NCBI RefSeq assembly: GCF_016908975.1
Contig: NZ_JAFBEX010000003.1
Span: 1-64,000, forward strand
Direction of reading: 5' to 3'
Origin: Neobacillus cucumis
GTDB lineage: Bacteria > Bacillota > Bacilli > Bacillales > Cytobacillaceae
Length of the DNA stretch: 64,000 nt
Position numbers and translations under genes: made by a program. Positions 28,892-39,955 of the stretch are shown here, one piece after another (positions within the stretch are counted from its first letter, which is position 1; each line of letters opens with the position of its first letter). The notes beneath the pieces are model-generated. The model was given only the letters and a program-made list of their open reading frames with translations, did not search any database and was not told where the DNA came from.

Positions 28892-28924
28892 CTAGGTTGC
28901 TTCGTTGCATTGTATGCAACCTAG
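28892..28924. repeat. Dyad with two exclusive hairpins
   Basis: CTAGGTTGC (28892-28900) and GCAACCTAG (28916-28924) are perfect 9-base arms. The overlapping GTTGCAT tgt ATGCAAC forms a 7-base stem with a 3-base loop. The two cannot form together. It lies between the gpsA stop codon and its terminator. Confidence 0.6.
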
Positions 28925-28975
28925 AGAAAAAACGCTTCATGAGATAGCCTATTTTCTTGATAAAAATGCACATTT

Positions 28976-30034
28976 TTAATCCTCAAGGGATTTTTCTTCA
29001 AGGACATTCACTAGATCTTCCATTTCATGGGTTCTGCCACGTGCCATTAGAACATCGACGGCATCTTTGGCATTTTTACCATTGAATAAAACATTATATA
29101 AAGCTGATGTAATTGGCATTTGAACATTATACTTTTGTGCGAGCTGAAAGGCAGCTTTGGTTGTCCTTACTCCCTCAACAACCATCCCCATATTCTCAAG
29201 AACCTCATCAAGTGTTTTTCCTTTACCAAGCAAGTTTCCAGCTTTCCAGTTCCTTGAATGAACACTTGTACAGGTAACAATAAGGTCTCCAATCCCAGTT
29301 AATCCGGAGAAGGTTAAAGGATTTGCCCCCATTTTTGTTCCAAGCCGGGCGATTTCTGCAAGCCCCCTGGTCATTAATGCCGCCTTTGCATTATCACCAT
29401 ACCCAAGTCCATCTGTAATACCAGCAGCCAAGGCAATGATATTTTTTAACGCGCCGCCAATCTCTACTCCGATAATATCTGAGTTGGTATACACACGAAA
29501 ATTTTGATTAATAAATAAATCCTGAACATATTCAGCTGTTTGCATGTTTTCAGACGAAACGGTTACGGTTGTTGGATGTCTAAGGCTTACTTCTTCGGCA
29601 TGACTTGGTCCTGATAAGACAACAATATCTTTTAACATTTCTTTTGGCATTTCTTGTTTTATAATCTCAGAAATACGTAAAAGGGTATTAGGCTCAATCC
29701 CTTTGCTGACATGTGTAATGATAAGAGGGGCTTTTTGTACAGCCCTAATCTTTCCAAGCACTTCTCTAATAGCTTTGGTCGGGACAGCCAAAACAATGTT
29801 CTCTACCCCCATTAGTGCATCGCTAAGTGAGGCAAACCCTACAATTAATTCTGGCAGCATAATTTCAGGTAAGTATTTTTTATTGGTATGCAATTCATTA
29901 ATTTCTTTTACTTGATCCTCATTGTGACTCCATAAACGTACTTCATAAGCATTATCTGCAAGTACAATCGAAAGGGCTGTCCCCCAACTCCCAGCCCCAA
30001 TAACTGTAATTGGTGCTTTTGTTTCCTCCTTCAT
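28976..30034 (-). CDS. gpsA: Glycerol-3-phosphate dehydrogenase [NAD(P)+]
   Basis: GpsA makes sn-glycerol 3-phosphate from dihydroxyacetone phosphate for phospholipids. The dinucleotide fold GAGSWGTA is at 13-20 and the catalytic lysine sits in [13 protein letters not shown] near 198. Length is 352 residues. It follows der by 26 bases in the same direction. Confidence 0.96.
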   Translation of the reverse strand: MKEETKAPITVIGAGSWGTALSIVLADNAYEVRLWSHNEDQVKEINELHTNKKYLPEIMLPELIVGFASLSDALMGVENIVLAVPTKAIREVLGKIRAVQKAPLIITHVSKGIEPNTLLRISEIIKQEMPKEMLKDIVVLSGPSHAEEVSLRHPTTVTVSSENMQTAEYVQDLFINQNFRVYTNSDIIGVEIGGALKNIIALAAGITDGLGYGDNAKAALMTRGLAEIARLGTKMGANPLTFSGLTGIGDLIVTCTSVHSRNWKAGNLLGKGKTLDEVLENMGMVVEGVRTTKAAFQLAQKYNVQMPITSALYNVLFNGKNAKDAVDVLMARGRTHEMEDLVNVLEEKSLED

Positions 30035-30060
30035 TACCCTTCACCTGCCTATATTTTATT

Positions 30061-31371
30061 TTATTTTCTTTCTCGAGCATAAATCTTAATAGGGGTTCCT
30101 TCAAATCCGAAAGCGTCTCTAATTCTGTTTTCAAGAAAACGCTCATATGAAAAATGCATTAATTCTGGTTCATTTACAAAAACAACAAAGGTTGGAGGTT
30201 TGACAGCTACTTGAGTCGTATAATAAATTTTAAGCCTTTTCCCTTTATCTGTTGGTGTTGGATTCATGGCTACCGCATCCATAATAACATCATTTAACAC
30301 ACTAGTTTCCACCCGCATTGAATGGTTTTCACTTGCCGTATTGATCATTGGCATTAAAGTATGAATCCGTTTTTTTGTTTTTGCCGATAAAAAGACAATT
30401 GGAGCATAACTAAGAAATAAGAAATGTTCTCTTATCTTTTGCTCTAATTCTTTCATCGTCTTTTCATCTTTTTCGACAGCATCCCATTTATTGACGACAA
30501 TAACTACAGCTCGTCCAGCTTCATGAGCATATCCCGCTATTTTCTTATCTTGTTCAATGATTCCTTCTTCGGCATTTATAACCACTAGAACTACATCAGA
30601 ACGTTCGATTGCCCTTAGCGCCCGAAGAACACTATACTTCTCAGTGCTTTCATACACTTTCCCTTTTTTTCTAATTCCAGCGGTATCAATAATGACATAT
30701 TCTTGTCCGTTATACGTATAAGGAGAATCGACTGCATCACGTGTTGTGCCAGCAATATTGCTGACGATGACACGCTCTTCACCCAAAATGGCATTGACCA
30801 GTGATGATTTTCCTACATTCGGTCGTCCAATCAAGGAAAACTTGATTACATCTTCATCATATTCTATTGGCTTAGATTTTGGGAAGTGTTTTGCTGCCTC
30901 ATCCAACAAATCTCCAAGTCCCAATCCGTGTGAACCTGATACCGGGACTGGTTCACCAAATCCCAATGAATAAAAATCATAAATGAACTCACGCATATCA
31001 GGGTTATCAATTTTATTTACCCCTAAGACTACTGGCTTTTTGGATTTATAGAGGATTTTTGCTACTTCTTCATCCGCTGCGGTAACCCCTTCACGTCCAT
31101 TTGTTAAAAAAATGATAACATCCGCTTCATCAATGGCTACCTCTGCCTGCTGACGAATTTGCTCTAAAAACGGCTCATCGCCAATATCTATTCCTCCCGT
31201 ATCAATTACATTAAAATCATGTGTTAACCACTCACCTGAACTGTAAATCCGGTCTCTTGTTACTCCAGGAATATCCTCAACGATTGAAACACGTTCACCG
31301 ACGATCCTATTAAAAATTGTGGATTTACCAACGTTAGGTCTTCCCACAATGGCAATAACAGGTTTAACCAT
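30061..31371 (-). CDS. der: Ribosome biogenesis GTPase Der (EngA)
   Basis: A double-GTPase that assists 50S ribosome assembly. The G1 motifs GRPNVGKS occur at 10-17 and again at about 182-189. Matching NKID and NKWD specificity motifs and a C-terminal KH-like domain follow. Length is 436 residues from the ATG at 31371; the ATG at 31383 overlaps the ribosome site AAAGGATGG and is rejected. Confidence 0.97.
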   Translation of the reverse strand: MVKPVIAIVGRPNVGKSTIFNRIVGERVSIVEDIPGVTRDRIYSSGEWLTHDFNVIDTGGIDIGDEPFLEQIRQQAEVAIDEADVIIFLTNGREGVTAADEEVAKILYKSKKPVVLGVNKIDNPDMREFIYDFYSLGFGEPVPVSGSHGLGLGDLLDEAAKHFPKSKPIEYDEDVIKFSLIGRPNVGKSSLVNAILGEERVIVSNIAGTTRDAVDSPYTYNGQEYVIIDTAGIRKKGKVYESTEKYSVLRALRAIERSDVVLVVINAEEGIIEQDKKIAGYAHEAGRAVVIVVNKWDAVEKDEKTMKELEQKIREHFLFLSYAPIVFLSAKTKKRIHTLMPMINTASENHSMRVETSVLNDVIMDAVAMNPTPTDKGKRLKIYYTTQVAVKPPTFVVFVNEPELMHFSYERFLENRIRDAFGFEGTPIKIYARERK

Positions 31372-31457
31372 ATAAATCGCCATCCTTTCAAATATATTTC
31401 ACTAAAAAAGTGTTATTTTGTTAGCATTATTTATATTGTTCTTATTAAGTAAAGAAA

Positions 31458-31478
31458 CCCTTCTGTCAACAAGAAGGG
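31458..31478 (-). terminator. Terminator between yphA and der
   Basis: CCCTTCT/AGAAGGG hairpin followed by TTTCTTTACTT on the minus strand. A second dyad, AATCCTTTCC/GGAAAGGATT at 31506-31531, lies just before it without a T-run. Confidence 0.6.
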
Positions 31479-31546
31479 CCTAACTTCAACTATTTTAACA
31501 ATGTTAATCCTTTCCCGCAATGGAAAGGATTATCCTTCAACCCATT

Positions 31547-32158
31547 TTATGAAGATTTTTGTTTCTCCTTTTCAAAATAATGAAAATGAGCCTGGATATA
31601 AGTACCAGCATTTTCGATAGCACTCCAGCATACCAGTAACGCTGCAATTAACGCAATTGCGTCAAGATATTCATAACTGCTTATTTCATAAGGAAAAGAG
31701 AATTGGCTTAATGTATAAGCATATAAAAACTCCCCTTGCAGTGTTCCACAAATCACAATCAACAATCGGCCTTTTAAGGTTTTCTGTAGAAGAATGGCAA
31801 GGTATCCAAAACAAATCCCCATCATCCATTCCTTTTTAAAAATAATCCATATCGGATCAAAAATCTCAAATAAATGGAAAGCTACATAACCAATAGATAC
31901 TATTAATGAACAGATATAGAAATAAAACATTGCTCCTTGTTTTTCTTTACTAAAAAATGAATAGCAAATGATTAATAAAAATATACCACAAGCATGAATC
32001 TCTAAATTCTCCCCGATAACAAACTTCAGATTGGATAATAGAATGACAATCAGAATAATGGCGGATAGTTTTAATCGGTAAGGGTTTTTTTTGTCAGTCA
32101 TGAATGTAAGATATACCCAAAAGAACCAGCAAATCCAATAAAACATCGAACCCTCCAT
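31547..32158 (-). CDS. yphA: YphA-family membrane protein
   Basis: A protein of about 203 residues with six or seven hydrophobic segments, found between der and ypzI in Bacillus. Function is unknown. The ATG at 32158 (MEGSMFYW) is 6 bases after GGAGGT. The earlier ATG at 32182 would place that ribosome site inside the gene. Confidence 0.83.
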   Translation of the reverse strand: MEGSMFYWICWFFWVYLTFMTDKKNPYRLKLSAIILIVILLSNLKFVIGENLEIHACGIFLLIICYSFFSKEKQGAMFYFYICSLIVSIGYVAFHLFEIFDPIWIIFKKEWMMGICFGYLAILLQKTLKGRLLIVICGTLQGEFLYAYTLSQFSFPYEISSYEYLDAIALIAALLVCWSAIENAGTYIQAHFHYFEKEKQKSS

Positions 32159-32262
32159 CCATACACCTCCTATTATTTTCATTATTGGTAATCTTTATGT
32201 ACTTTCATACTATCTGTATAATATTTCAATCGTGAATCATCTTATAAATAGGAGGTGTGAAA

Positions 32263-32409
32263 ATGGGAAAAGACCGCCAAGAGAAAAAACTTAAAGCTAG
32301 TAGAAGAGTGGAATCCGATCGGGATCAGGCGTTACACTATGCAGGTTCAACGAAATTATCAAGTCCCGAGGAAGCAAGGGATTTGAACGATGGAAAATAT
32401 GATCAATAA
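32263..32409 (+). CDS. ypzI: YpzI-family small protein
   Basis: A 48-residue, highly charged protein (starts MGKDRQEKKLKASRRVESDR, later ALHYAGSTKLSSPEEARDLN). AGGAGGTG lies 6-7 bases before the ATG. It matches my memory of the short YpzI family found near yphA and fni. Role unknown. It is one of the few plus-strand genes here. Confidence 0.82.
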   Translation: MGKDRQEKKLKASRRVESDRDQALHYAGSTKLSSPEEARDLNDGKYDQ

Positions 32410-32415
32410 TAAATT

Positions 32416-32440
32416 AAGCTCTCGCTAATCTGCGAGAGCT

Positions 32441-32441
<1 letters not shown>
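32416..32441. terminator. Bidirectional terminator between ypzI and fni
   Basis: Perfect AAGCTCTCGC/GCGAGAGCTT stem with T-rich sequence on both strands, serving the convergent ypzI and fni genes. Confidence 0.85.
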
Positions 32442-33499
<1,058 letters not shown>

Positions 33500-33510
33500 T
33501 TACATCACCA

Positions 33511-34650
33511 TTATTTTCCTAGATTCTTTAGTTTATCTCCGATCATTTCCCCAAGCTGAAAACCCTTAGATTCTTCAGGAAGCTCGTAATCGAAATTTTC
33601 CTCAACCTCTTTTTCAAGCAATTCCTTTATGCTCAATGATAAACGTTGATCTTGCTCGTTTACTTCTAGAACCTTTACTTGTACTTCTTGACCCTCTTTT
33701 AAAACTTCATGCGGAGTTCCGATATGTTTATGAGCAATTTGTGAAATATGAACAAGTCCTTCTACTCCTGGGAATACCTCTACAAAAGCTCCATAAGACA
33801 CTAGTCTTTTCACAGTACCACTTAAAACGCTTCCTTTAGGTGCTTTTTCAGTAATATTGCTCCAAGGTCCTGGAAGGGTTTCCTTAATTGATAAAGAAAT
33901 TCTTTCATTATCACGGTCAACACTTAATACTTTTACGTTCACTTGTTGACCTTCATGTACAACATCCGAAGGCTTATTTACATGATTATAAGATAACTGT
34001 GAAATATGAACAAGTCCATCAATTCCACCGATATCTACAAATGCGCCAAAATCAGTGATTCTTTGAACTGTCCCCTCAATAACCTGTCCTACTTCTAGAG
34101 CACCAAGGCGGTTTTGTTTTGCCTTACCTTTTTCATCTTCTATAACTGCACGATGAGAAAGGATTAAACGATTTTTATCCTTGTCAAGTTCCACAATTTT
34201 AAATGAAAGTGTACGTCCTTTATAGTCACTAAAATCCTCAACAAAATGCGCTTCAACAAGAGAAGCTGGAACAAATCCGCGAACACCTAGGTCCACTACT
34301 AGTCCGCCTTTAACAACATCCTTAACCTCAGTTTCAAAAACCTCTCCCGCTTGGAATTGTTGCTCTAAGCTTTCCCAAGCTTTTTCTGCATCGACTTTAC
34401 GCTTTGAAAGAACTAGTGCTTCTTCTTCTACTTTAGTCACTTCTAATTCTAGCTCATCACCTTCAGCTACAGCATCAGATGCCTTTTCAATATGCAAGCT
34501 TGACAGTTCGCTAATTGGAATAATTCCATCTAGTTTACTGCCTGGAATATTTACAAGCACCTGTTTTTCCTCTACTTTAGTAACTTGTCCAGTTACTTTA
34601 TCCCCAATTTCAAAGTTTTTCACTTCTACTTGATTTAATTCTTCCGACAT
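33511..34650 (-). CDS. ypfD: S1-domain RNA-binding protein YpfD (ribosomal protein S1 homologue)
   Basis: A 379-residue protein with four S1/OB RNA-binding domains, starting at about 15, 100, 187 and 272 (for example [24 protein letters not shown]). Firmicute S1 homologues are shorter than the six-domain E. coli S1 and their role in translation is less clear. AGGAGG precedes the ATG. Confidence 0.93.
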   Translation of the reverse strand: MSEELNQVEVKNFEIGDKVTGQVTKVEEKQVLVNIPGSKLDGIIPISELSSLHIEKASDAVAEGDELELEVTKVEEEALVLSKRKVDAEKAWESLEQQFQAGEVFETEVKDVVKGGLVVDLGVRGFVPASLVEAHFVEDFSDYKGRTLSFKIVELDKDKNRLILSHRAVIEDEKGKAKQNRLGALEVGQVIEGTVQRITDFGAFVDIGGIDGLVHISQLSYNHVNKPSDVVHEGQQVNVKVLSVDRDNERISLSIKETLPGPWSNITEKAPKGSVLSGTVKRLVSYGAFVEVFPGVEGLVHISQIAHKHIGTPHEVLKEGQEVQVKVLEVNEQDQRLSLSIKELLEKEVEENFDYELPEESKGFQLGEMIGDKLKNLGK

Positions 34651-34801
34651 ATGTATTCCTCCTTAATCCTTTTACTCATAAAAATCTATATATGATTTGG
34701 TGAAAAGCAGGCAGCAAACACCACATATAAAATAAAACAAAACCACAAGAATTTTCAAAAAAAACCTCTTTTTATTAACTTCTTACAAATAGCCTTTTTT
34801 G

Positions 34802-35401
34802 TCAAGCAGAAGCTTTTTTATGCTCTTTAATAAGTTTATCAATTTCTGACATAATTATTTCAGTAACTTGCTCGGCAGAAGCTTTAGTTTGCCTCATTTC
34901 GGTTAAATCAATGGGTTTACCATAAACCACTTTTAATTTTCTTAAACTTTTATACGGACCAATAACAGCACAGGGAACAACCTGTGCTTCTGTTCTTAAT
35001 GCGAAAAAACCGGCTCCGGCCAGACCTTTTCCTAGTTCGCCAGTTTTGCTTCTGGTTCCTTCGGGGAACAAGCCAAAAACATGTCCATCCTTTAAGAGCT
35101 TTAATCCTGTTCTCAATGCTTCACGATCATTAAATCCTCGCTTTACTGGAAATGCGTTACATTTTCTAACAATATTTCCAAAAACCGGTATGTTAAAAAG
35201 CTCTTCCTTAGCCATATAATGTACAGGACGTGGTTGCATAATGCCAACAACGATTGGGTCAATAACACTAATATGGTTGGAGCATAGCAGAACGCCGCCC
35301 TCTTTCGGAATATTCTCTACCCCAATGGCTTGTACCCTGTACCATGGTTTAAAAATGGTATACACCACCGATTTAGCAAACCCATAAAACGTCAAACTCA
35401 C
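34802..35401 (-). CDS. plsC: 1-Acyl-sn-glycerol-3-phosphate acyltransferase
   Basis: PlsC acylates lysophosphatidate to phosphatidate. The acyltransferase motif H43-ISVI-D48 and the FPEGTR block at 112-117 are intact. Length is 199 residues, with one hydrophobic N-terminal part. The GTG start overlaps the cmk stop as GTGA. GpsA, upstream in the window, supplies its precursor. Confidence 0.93.
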   Translation of the reverse strand: MSLTFYGFAKSVVYTIFKPWYRVQAIGVENIPKEGGVLLCSNHISVIDPIVVGIMQPRPVHYMAKEELFNIPVFGNIVRKCNAFPVKRGFNDREALRTGLKLLKDGHVFGLFPEGTRSKTGELGKGLAGAGFFALRTEAQVVPCAVIGPYKSLRKLKVVYGKPIDLTEMRQTKASAEQVTEIIMSEIDKLIKEHKKASA

Positions 35402-36078
35402 CCTATACCCATCCTTTCATGTACAAGTACCATAATTTTTTCGACAACATCAGGAATGGTCAAAGAGGTTGTGTCAATTTCAATTGCATCAGTAGCCTTC
35501 TTCAATGGAGCTACTTCTCTTTGGGAGTCTAACTTATCTCTTTGTGCAATTTCTGTTTTTAATTGTTCCAAATTAGATGGAAAGCCTTTATCAAGATTTT
35601 CGGCATGACGTCTTTCAGCTCTCTCGTCTACGCTTGCAAGCAAAAACACTTTAACTTCAGCATTCGGTAAAACATGTGTTCCAATGTCTCGTCCATCCAT
35701 TACAACTCCGCCATCCGTTGCAAATGCCTTTTGTCTCTTGACCAATTCTTCTCGAACTTTTGGCTGTCTAGCAACATAGGATACTGAATTTGTTACCTCT
35801 GTGGAGCGTATCAGATCAGTAACATCTTGGTTGTCAAGAAAGACCAATTGTCCTTTTTCAGAAGGTCTGAGTTCAATTACGGTCGAAAGAAGAGTGTCTA
35901 ATAATGATGCTTCATCTTCCAAATCCAATTGGTTTAAGATCGCTTTATATGTCAATGCTCTGTACATCGCACCAGTATCAATATAGATATAAGAAAGCTT
36001 TTCTGCCACAATTTTTGCTACTGTACTCTTCCCGGCTGCAGCTGGACCGTCAATTGCAATTGAGATTTTTTTATTCAT
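35398..36078 (-). CDS. cmk: Cytidylate kinase
   Basis: Cmk phosphorylates CMP and dCMP. The P-loop GPAAAGKST is at 11-19 and [12 protein letters not shown] is the conserved nucleotide-handling motif. Length is 226 residues. AGGAGG lies 4 bases before the ATG. It is coupled to plsC by a 4-base overlap. Confidence 0.96.
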   Translation of the reverse strand: MNKKISIAIDGPAAAGKSTVAKIVAEKLSYIYIDTGAMYRALTYKAILNQLDLEDEASLLDTLLSTVIELRPSEKGQLVFLDNQDVTDLIRSTEVTNSVSYVARQPKVREELVKRQKAFATDGGVVMDGRDIGTHVLPNAEVKVFLLASVDERAERRHAENLDKGFPSNLEQLKTEIAQRDKLDSQREVAPLKKATDAIEIDTTSLTIPDVVEKIMVLVHERMGIG

Positions 36079-36221
36079 ATATCCTCCTAAATGCCTTCAT
36101 AATCGTCTAGTCTACTCTATTTATTTTACCACAATAAAGTGATATGCCTCTTTTTTTTAACTTTTTAATAAAGAAAAAATAATTTATTTTCTTTCTATAT
36201 GTCAAAACAGTTCATAAGAAA

Positions 36222-36272
36222 ATAGGAAAGTATAACCCTCACAATGAAATGGGAAGGTTTATACTTTCCTAT
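36222..36272 (-). terminator. Terminator of ypfB
   Basis: AGGAAAGTATAAACC...GGTTATACTTTCCT long stem, followed by ATTTTCTT on the minus strand. Confidence 0.75.
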
Positions 36273-36284
36273 TTGAGACAAGTT

Positions 36285-36470
36285 TTATTTTTCAATTCCT
36301 TTAAAGGTTTGGAGGATTTCCGTTGGTTTACTCTCATTAACACCTTCATACCTTGTTAAATGTTTTATCTGCGGGAAGATATCCAGTTGATGAAATAGGA
36401 ATTGTGTTAAAAATAAAAAGATAAATTGAACAATCACTAATTTAATGATAATTCTCTCAACTGTTTTCAT
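36285..36470 (-). CDS. ypfB: DUF5359 small membrane protein YpfB
   Basis: A 61-residue protein with one N-terminal membrane helix (about 7-25) and a soluble tail, of the DUF5359 family. The ATG at 36470 follows GGAGTGAG. The reading frame stays open for 59 more codons upstream, but that part is the family B repeat and is not protein. It lies upstream of cmk, as in B. subtilis. Confidence 0.85.
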   Translation of the reverse strand: MKTVERIIIKLVIVQFIFLFLTQFLFHQLDIFPQIKHLTRYEGVNESKPTEILQTFKGIEK

Positions 36471-36516
36471 TCTGCTCACTCCTAATTTAAAAAAAGGCTT
36501 TGTTGTTAATTTAGGC

Positions 36517-36646
36517 TGTTGATTTCCGCTCCAGGTGCTCGCTTTCCCCGGGCGTGCCGGGGAGCCTCCTCGGCGCAAAAGCGCCTGTGGGGTCTCCCCT
36601 GCCCCGTACTCCCGCAGGAGTCGAGCGCCTTCCGCTTCAATCAACA
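36517..36646 (+). repeat. Intergenic repeat family B, copy 2
   Basis: A 130-base element with TGTTGATT and AATCAACA ends. It contains gccggggagcctcctcggcgc and ggggtctcccctgccccgta, shared with the other copies. It lies just upstream of ypfB, exactly where ypfA (motI) lies in B. subtilis. Confidence 0.9.
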
Positions 36647-36710
36647 TAGTATAAAATCAACAATGTCGTTTAACAAAGCCTATTTAAAAGAGGGATATAG
36701 TGTATCCACC

Positions 36711-38060
36711 TTATAAAACATCTTTGTAGGTAGCTTCGGCGTTTTTCAGCTTATCCACTTCTTCTTCTACTCCTGTTTTTGCATTGATGAATATTCGATA
36801 CGTATCATCACCCATAGTTCCAAGGAACTCGTAGCATAAAACATCTTGGTTTAAATCATTCACAATCATCGCTTGCCGATGTTCCATTACCTTTAATTTT
36901 GGATTCACTTTAGCACGAGCTTGTTCTAGGGTTAGTGTTGGTTTTTCTATTGTTCTTGTTTGATAGGATTTTAAGTACTCTTCAGAAGAAACACCTATAA
37001 TATCTCCATTATCCAATGCTACCTTAACTTTTACTGATTCAGGATAAATTCTTACCCCATTAATATTTGTAACAAAATTAAAGACTCCAACATGGTCATA
37101 TTGTGTACTTTCAAAGAGCTCTAAATTCTTAAATCCTGTTTCTCTTAAAAAAGCAGATGCTTTATTGTTTGCATCATTTAAACTTAGGACTTGTTTATTA
37201 ATATCCCGATTATTAATAAACCAGATCGGGTGCCCTGCCTTTTTGGTTATATCCATACTAGCTTCTTGGTTTGCTTTTTCGTTTTCAATTACTACACTGT
37301 AAAAGCCAAAATCAGATCCCTTTCCATTATCTGTGACTTTTACATTCGCATTGCCGTTAAATTTTATATATTTTTTAGCAATGTTGATAGCTTCTTGACG
37401 AGAAATAGTCTTCCCTTTTATTTTATTAAAGTTTTCATCTTTTGTTTGCAAATTGGTAAAGGTAGGTCCTAGGTCAGTTTCATCATAACTAGTTACCGTT
37501 TTTTCAACAGTCTTAAATCCATCAATAATCGTGTTATCTGTATTTTCTTTGCCGGAAGCAAGGGCCATCTCTACGTCCATCCAACGAAGATTATTTTTAA
37601 GGATCAAATGCTGAACATTGCGTAATTCGTTTTGAATATCACCTGACCGCTTATAGAGTGTTTGAAGCGTTTGATACTCCTTATCTGTCAATGGCTCTTT
37701 TGATAGGTCCCTAACTGCTGTTCGATAACTAAAATTACCAATGTTCGCTAAAAATTCTTCAGTTTTATTAAATGGTAATAATGTCAACGGCAGCTGCCCA
37801 ACATCCCCATGTGCTTGTGACGTAAGTCTCCATACCTCAACTAAAGAAGGGGATAAGGATTCCTTTGAATTCATAGCCAATGTAGCCCCGATTTTTTCGT
37901 GTAAAAGATCCATTCGATATGCAAGATTGTGAAATGCTCGTTGATAGTTGTTTTCAGCATTAATTAGTACCGCATTTTTCTCTTGATGTTCTTGATAGCC
38001 CCAATATGCCGTACCTGCAATACCGAGTGCGAGAACTCCTATCAAAATTCCTCTAATCAA
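36711..38060 (-). CDS. ypeB: Germination protein YpeB
   Basis: YpeB is needed to keep and control the cortex-lytic enzyme SleB in the spore. It has an N-terminal membrane anchor (about 3-18) and a helical domain. The C-terminal half has PepSY-type repeats (ISRQEAINIAKKYI near 220 and TLTLEQARAKV near 385). Length is 449 residues. It lies 14 bases downstream of sleB; both are forespore genes in B. subtilis. Confidence 0.94.
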   Translation of the reverse strand: MIRGILIGVLALGIAGTAYWGYQEHQEKNAVLINAENNYQRAFHNLAYRMDLLHEKIGATLAMNSKESLSPSLVEVWRLTSQAHGDVGQLPLTLLPFNKTEEFLANIGNFSYRTAVRDLSKEPLTDKEYQTLQTLYKRSGDIQNELRNVQHLILKNNLRWMDVEMALASGKENTDNTIIDGFKTVEKTVTSYDETDLGPTFTNLQTKDENFNKIKGKTISRQEAINIAKKYIKFNGNANVKVTDNGKGSDFGFYSVVIENEKANQEASMDITKKAGHPIWFINNRDINKQVLSLNDANNKASAFLRETGFKNLELFESTQYDHVGVFNFVTNINGVRIYPESVKVKVALDNGDIIGVSSEEYLKSYQTRTIEKPTLTLEQARAKVNPKLKVMEHRQAMIVNDLNQDVLCYEFLGTMGDDTYRIFINAKTGVEEEVDKLKNAEATYKDVL

Positions 38061-38074
38061 TTTAACTCACCTCT

Positions 38075-38821
38075 CTATTTACAAAATATATGATTACCGA
38101 TTCGTTTTATTTGAGGTCTGCCCCAAATCCAGCTGCTTGTAGCAGTAGCAGGGTTAAAGTAATACAATGCTTCCCCCGATGGATCCCATCCATTAATAGC
38201 ATCTAGGACAGCTTTCTTAGAAGTTTCATTGGGTGTCAGCCAAATTTGTCCATCAGCAACTGCTGTAAATGCACCAGGTTCAAAAATAACTCCGGAAACG
38301 GTGTTAGGAAATGAAGGACTGTTCACACGGTTTAAAATAACAGCAGCAACAGCAACCTGACCTATATATGGTTCTCCTCTTGATTCACCATTTACAGCAT
38401 TTGCTAATAGTCGGATATCATTTTGCGAGTATCCTTTTGGTGTATTGGACGCGGTTGTTTTAGTGGCAGTTGTATTAGTTGCTGTCGAATTTTGTGCCGT
38501 TTGTTTAGTATATTTTGTCGCTTTTGTTAATTTTGCCTTGGTAGTTTCCCCAGCAAGTCCGTCAATCGGTAAACCAAATTCATATTGGAAATTTCTCAGT
38601 GCCCAATAGGTGCTCCAGCCAAATACCCCATCTATGTTCCCGTGATAGAAGCCAATATACTTAAGCCTTGATTGCAGTTCAATTACATCCTCACCAACGG
38701 CCCCTCTTTGAATAATCTGATTGGTAAAAGCATGAACCTTTTGGTTCTCCAATAAAGAAAATGGCATAAGACACGAAAAAATGATGATGAGGAATTTTAG
38801 TTGGATGCTTTTCTTTATCAT
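38075..38821 (-). CDS. sleB: Spore cortex-lytic enzyme SleB
   Basis: A lytic transglycosylase that degrades muramic-lactam peptidoglycan during germination. Domain order is a signal peptide ending VHA at 29-31, a peptidoglycan-binding domain (about 38-98), a Thr/Ala-rich linker (105-128), and a catalytic domain with the likely acid E146 in NAVNGESRGE. Length is 248 residues, shorter than some homologues because the linker is short. Confidence 0.95.
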   Translation of the reverse strand: MIKKSIQLKFLIIIFSCLMPFSLLENQKVHAFTNQIIQRGAVGEDVIELQSRLKYIGFYHGNIDGVFGWSTYWALRNFQYEFGLPIDGLAGETTKAKLTKATKYTKQTAQNSTATNTTATKTTASNTPKGYSQNDIRLLANAVNGESRGEPYIGQVAVAAVILNRVNSPSFPNTVSGVIFEPGAFTAVADGQIWLTPNETSKKAVLDAINGWDPSGEALYYFNPATATSSWIWGRPQIKRIGNHIFCK

Positions 38822-38908
38822 GGAATAATAACCCCCAATTTGAATCTTTTTAACAGTAATCCTATTTTTTGTTTAATTGGTGTTTTTATTCCATTTCGAC
38901 AAAGAAAA

Positions 38909-38934
38909 AACCCTTCAACAAATTGTGAAGGGTT
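38909..38934 (-). terminator. Terminator of ypdA-ansA
   Basis: AACCCTTCA/TGAAGGGTT hairpin with T-runs on both strands, 60 bases after the ansA stop codon. Confidence 0.8.
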
Positions 38935-38992
38935 AAAAAACTTTAATTAAGGGCCTGTGAGCTGTATATTATTTTATAAAATGACTGGTCTG

Positions 38993-39949
38993 TTAAAACT
39001 TAATGGAATCTAAGCCACTGGCCATTGCTACCGCCAATTTCATTCTTGCCTTTTTAGAATCATTATCACTTCCTAGGATTACACCCTTTTTATAAAGGTC
39101 ATATGCACTTCCTTCATAATCATACGTTGTATAGACAGCCCCTTCTTCAGCACTGGTTGTAATCACCAATTTAATACCCGCTTTAATGGACTTTTCTAAT
39201 TCTTCCATCATTTTAGGAGCGACCTGTCCTCGTCCAACTCCTTCGAGGATGATTCCAGCAACACCTGCTTCTCGGGCAGCTTTTATAAACTTTCCGTCGG
39301 CTCCGATATAGCACTTAATAATTTCAACTTCAGGAATCGAGTTCTTAATTTGATAATATTCTCTTTTTATTGGTCTCTGAAAAACATGGACATTGTCATT
39401 ATCAATGATTCCTAAATAACCGAATCCAAAAGCATTAAACCCTTGGATGTTGGAGGCATGTTCTTTTTTAACATATCTAGCCGCAAAGATGCGTTCATTA
39501 AATACAACAACAGTCCCTACTTCCAGTAAATCAGGAGAGCAAGCCGAATAAATAGCGTGTCGAAGGTTAATGTATACATCACTACCTAAATCTTCGGGTG
39601 AACGTTGCGAACCCGTCACCACTACTGGTCTACGGTCATTTATGGTTAAATCCAAAAAATAGGCTGTTTCTTCCATGGTATCCGTTCCATGGGTGACAAC
39701 GACACCAGAAACTGTCGAATCTTTAAAATAATCCTCTATTTTATTCTTTAAAATGACTAAATCGTCAAATGTAATATGAATACTAGCCTTTTGAAAAACA
39801 GATTCGACAATGACCTCAATTTCATTTGGCAGATTACACATGGCAGCCAGCTCTTCACCCGTAATAGCTCCTGAAGCTAATTTTCCAGAAGTCTTATTTG
39901 CTTTACTCGCAATTGTTCCACCTGTTGTTAAAAGAACAACCTTACCCAT
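38993..39949 (-). CDS. ansA: Asparaginase
   Basis: Hydrolyses asparagine to aspartate and ammonia. The first catalytic threonine lies in TTGGTIAS at 8-15 and the second in VTHGTDTMEETAYFL near 85. Length is 318 residues, without a signal peptide, so it is cytoplasmic. It lies 6 bases downstream of ypdA. In B. subtilis ansA lies elsewhere with ansB and ansR. Confidence 0.92.
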   Translation of the reverse strand: MGKVVLLTTGGTIASKANKTSGKLASGAITGEELAAMCNLPNEIEVIVESVFQKASIHITFDDLVILKNKIEDYFKDSTVSGVVVTHGTDTMEETAYFLDLTINDRRPVVVTGSQRSPEDLGSDVYINLRHAIYSACSPDLLEVGTVVVFNERIFAARYVKKEHASNIQGFNAFGFGYLGIIDNDNVHVFQRPIKREYYQIKNSIPEVEIIKCYIGADGKFIKAAREAGVAGIILEGVGRGQVAPKMMEELEKSIKAGIKLVITTSAEEGAVYTTYDYEGSAYDLYKKGVILGSDNDSKKARMKLAVAMASGLDSIKF

Positions 39950-39955
39950 TAATAA

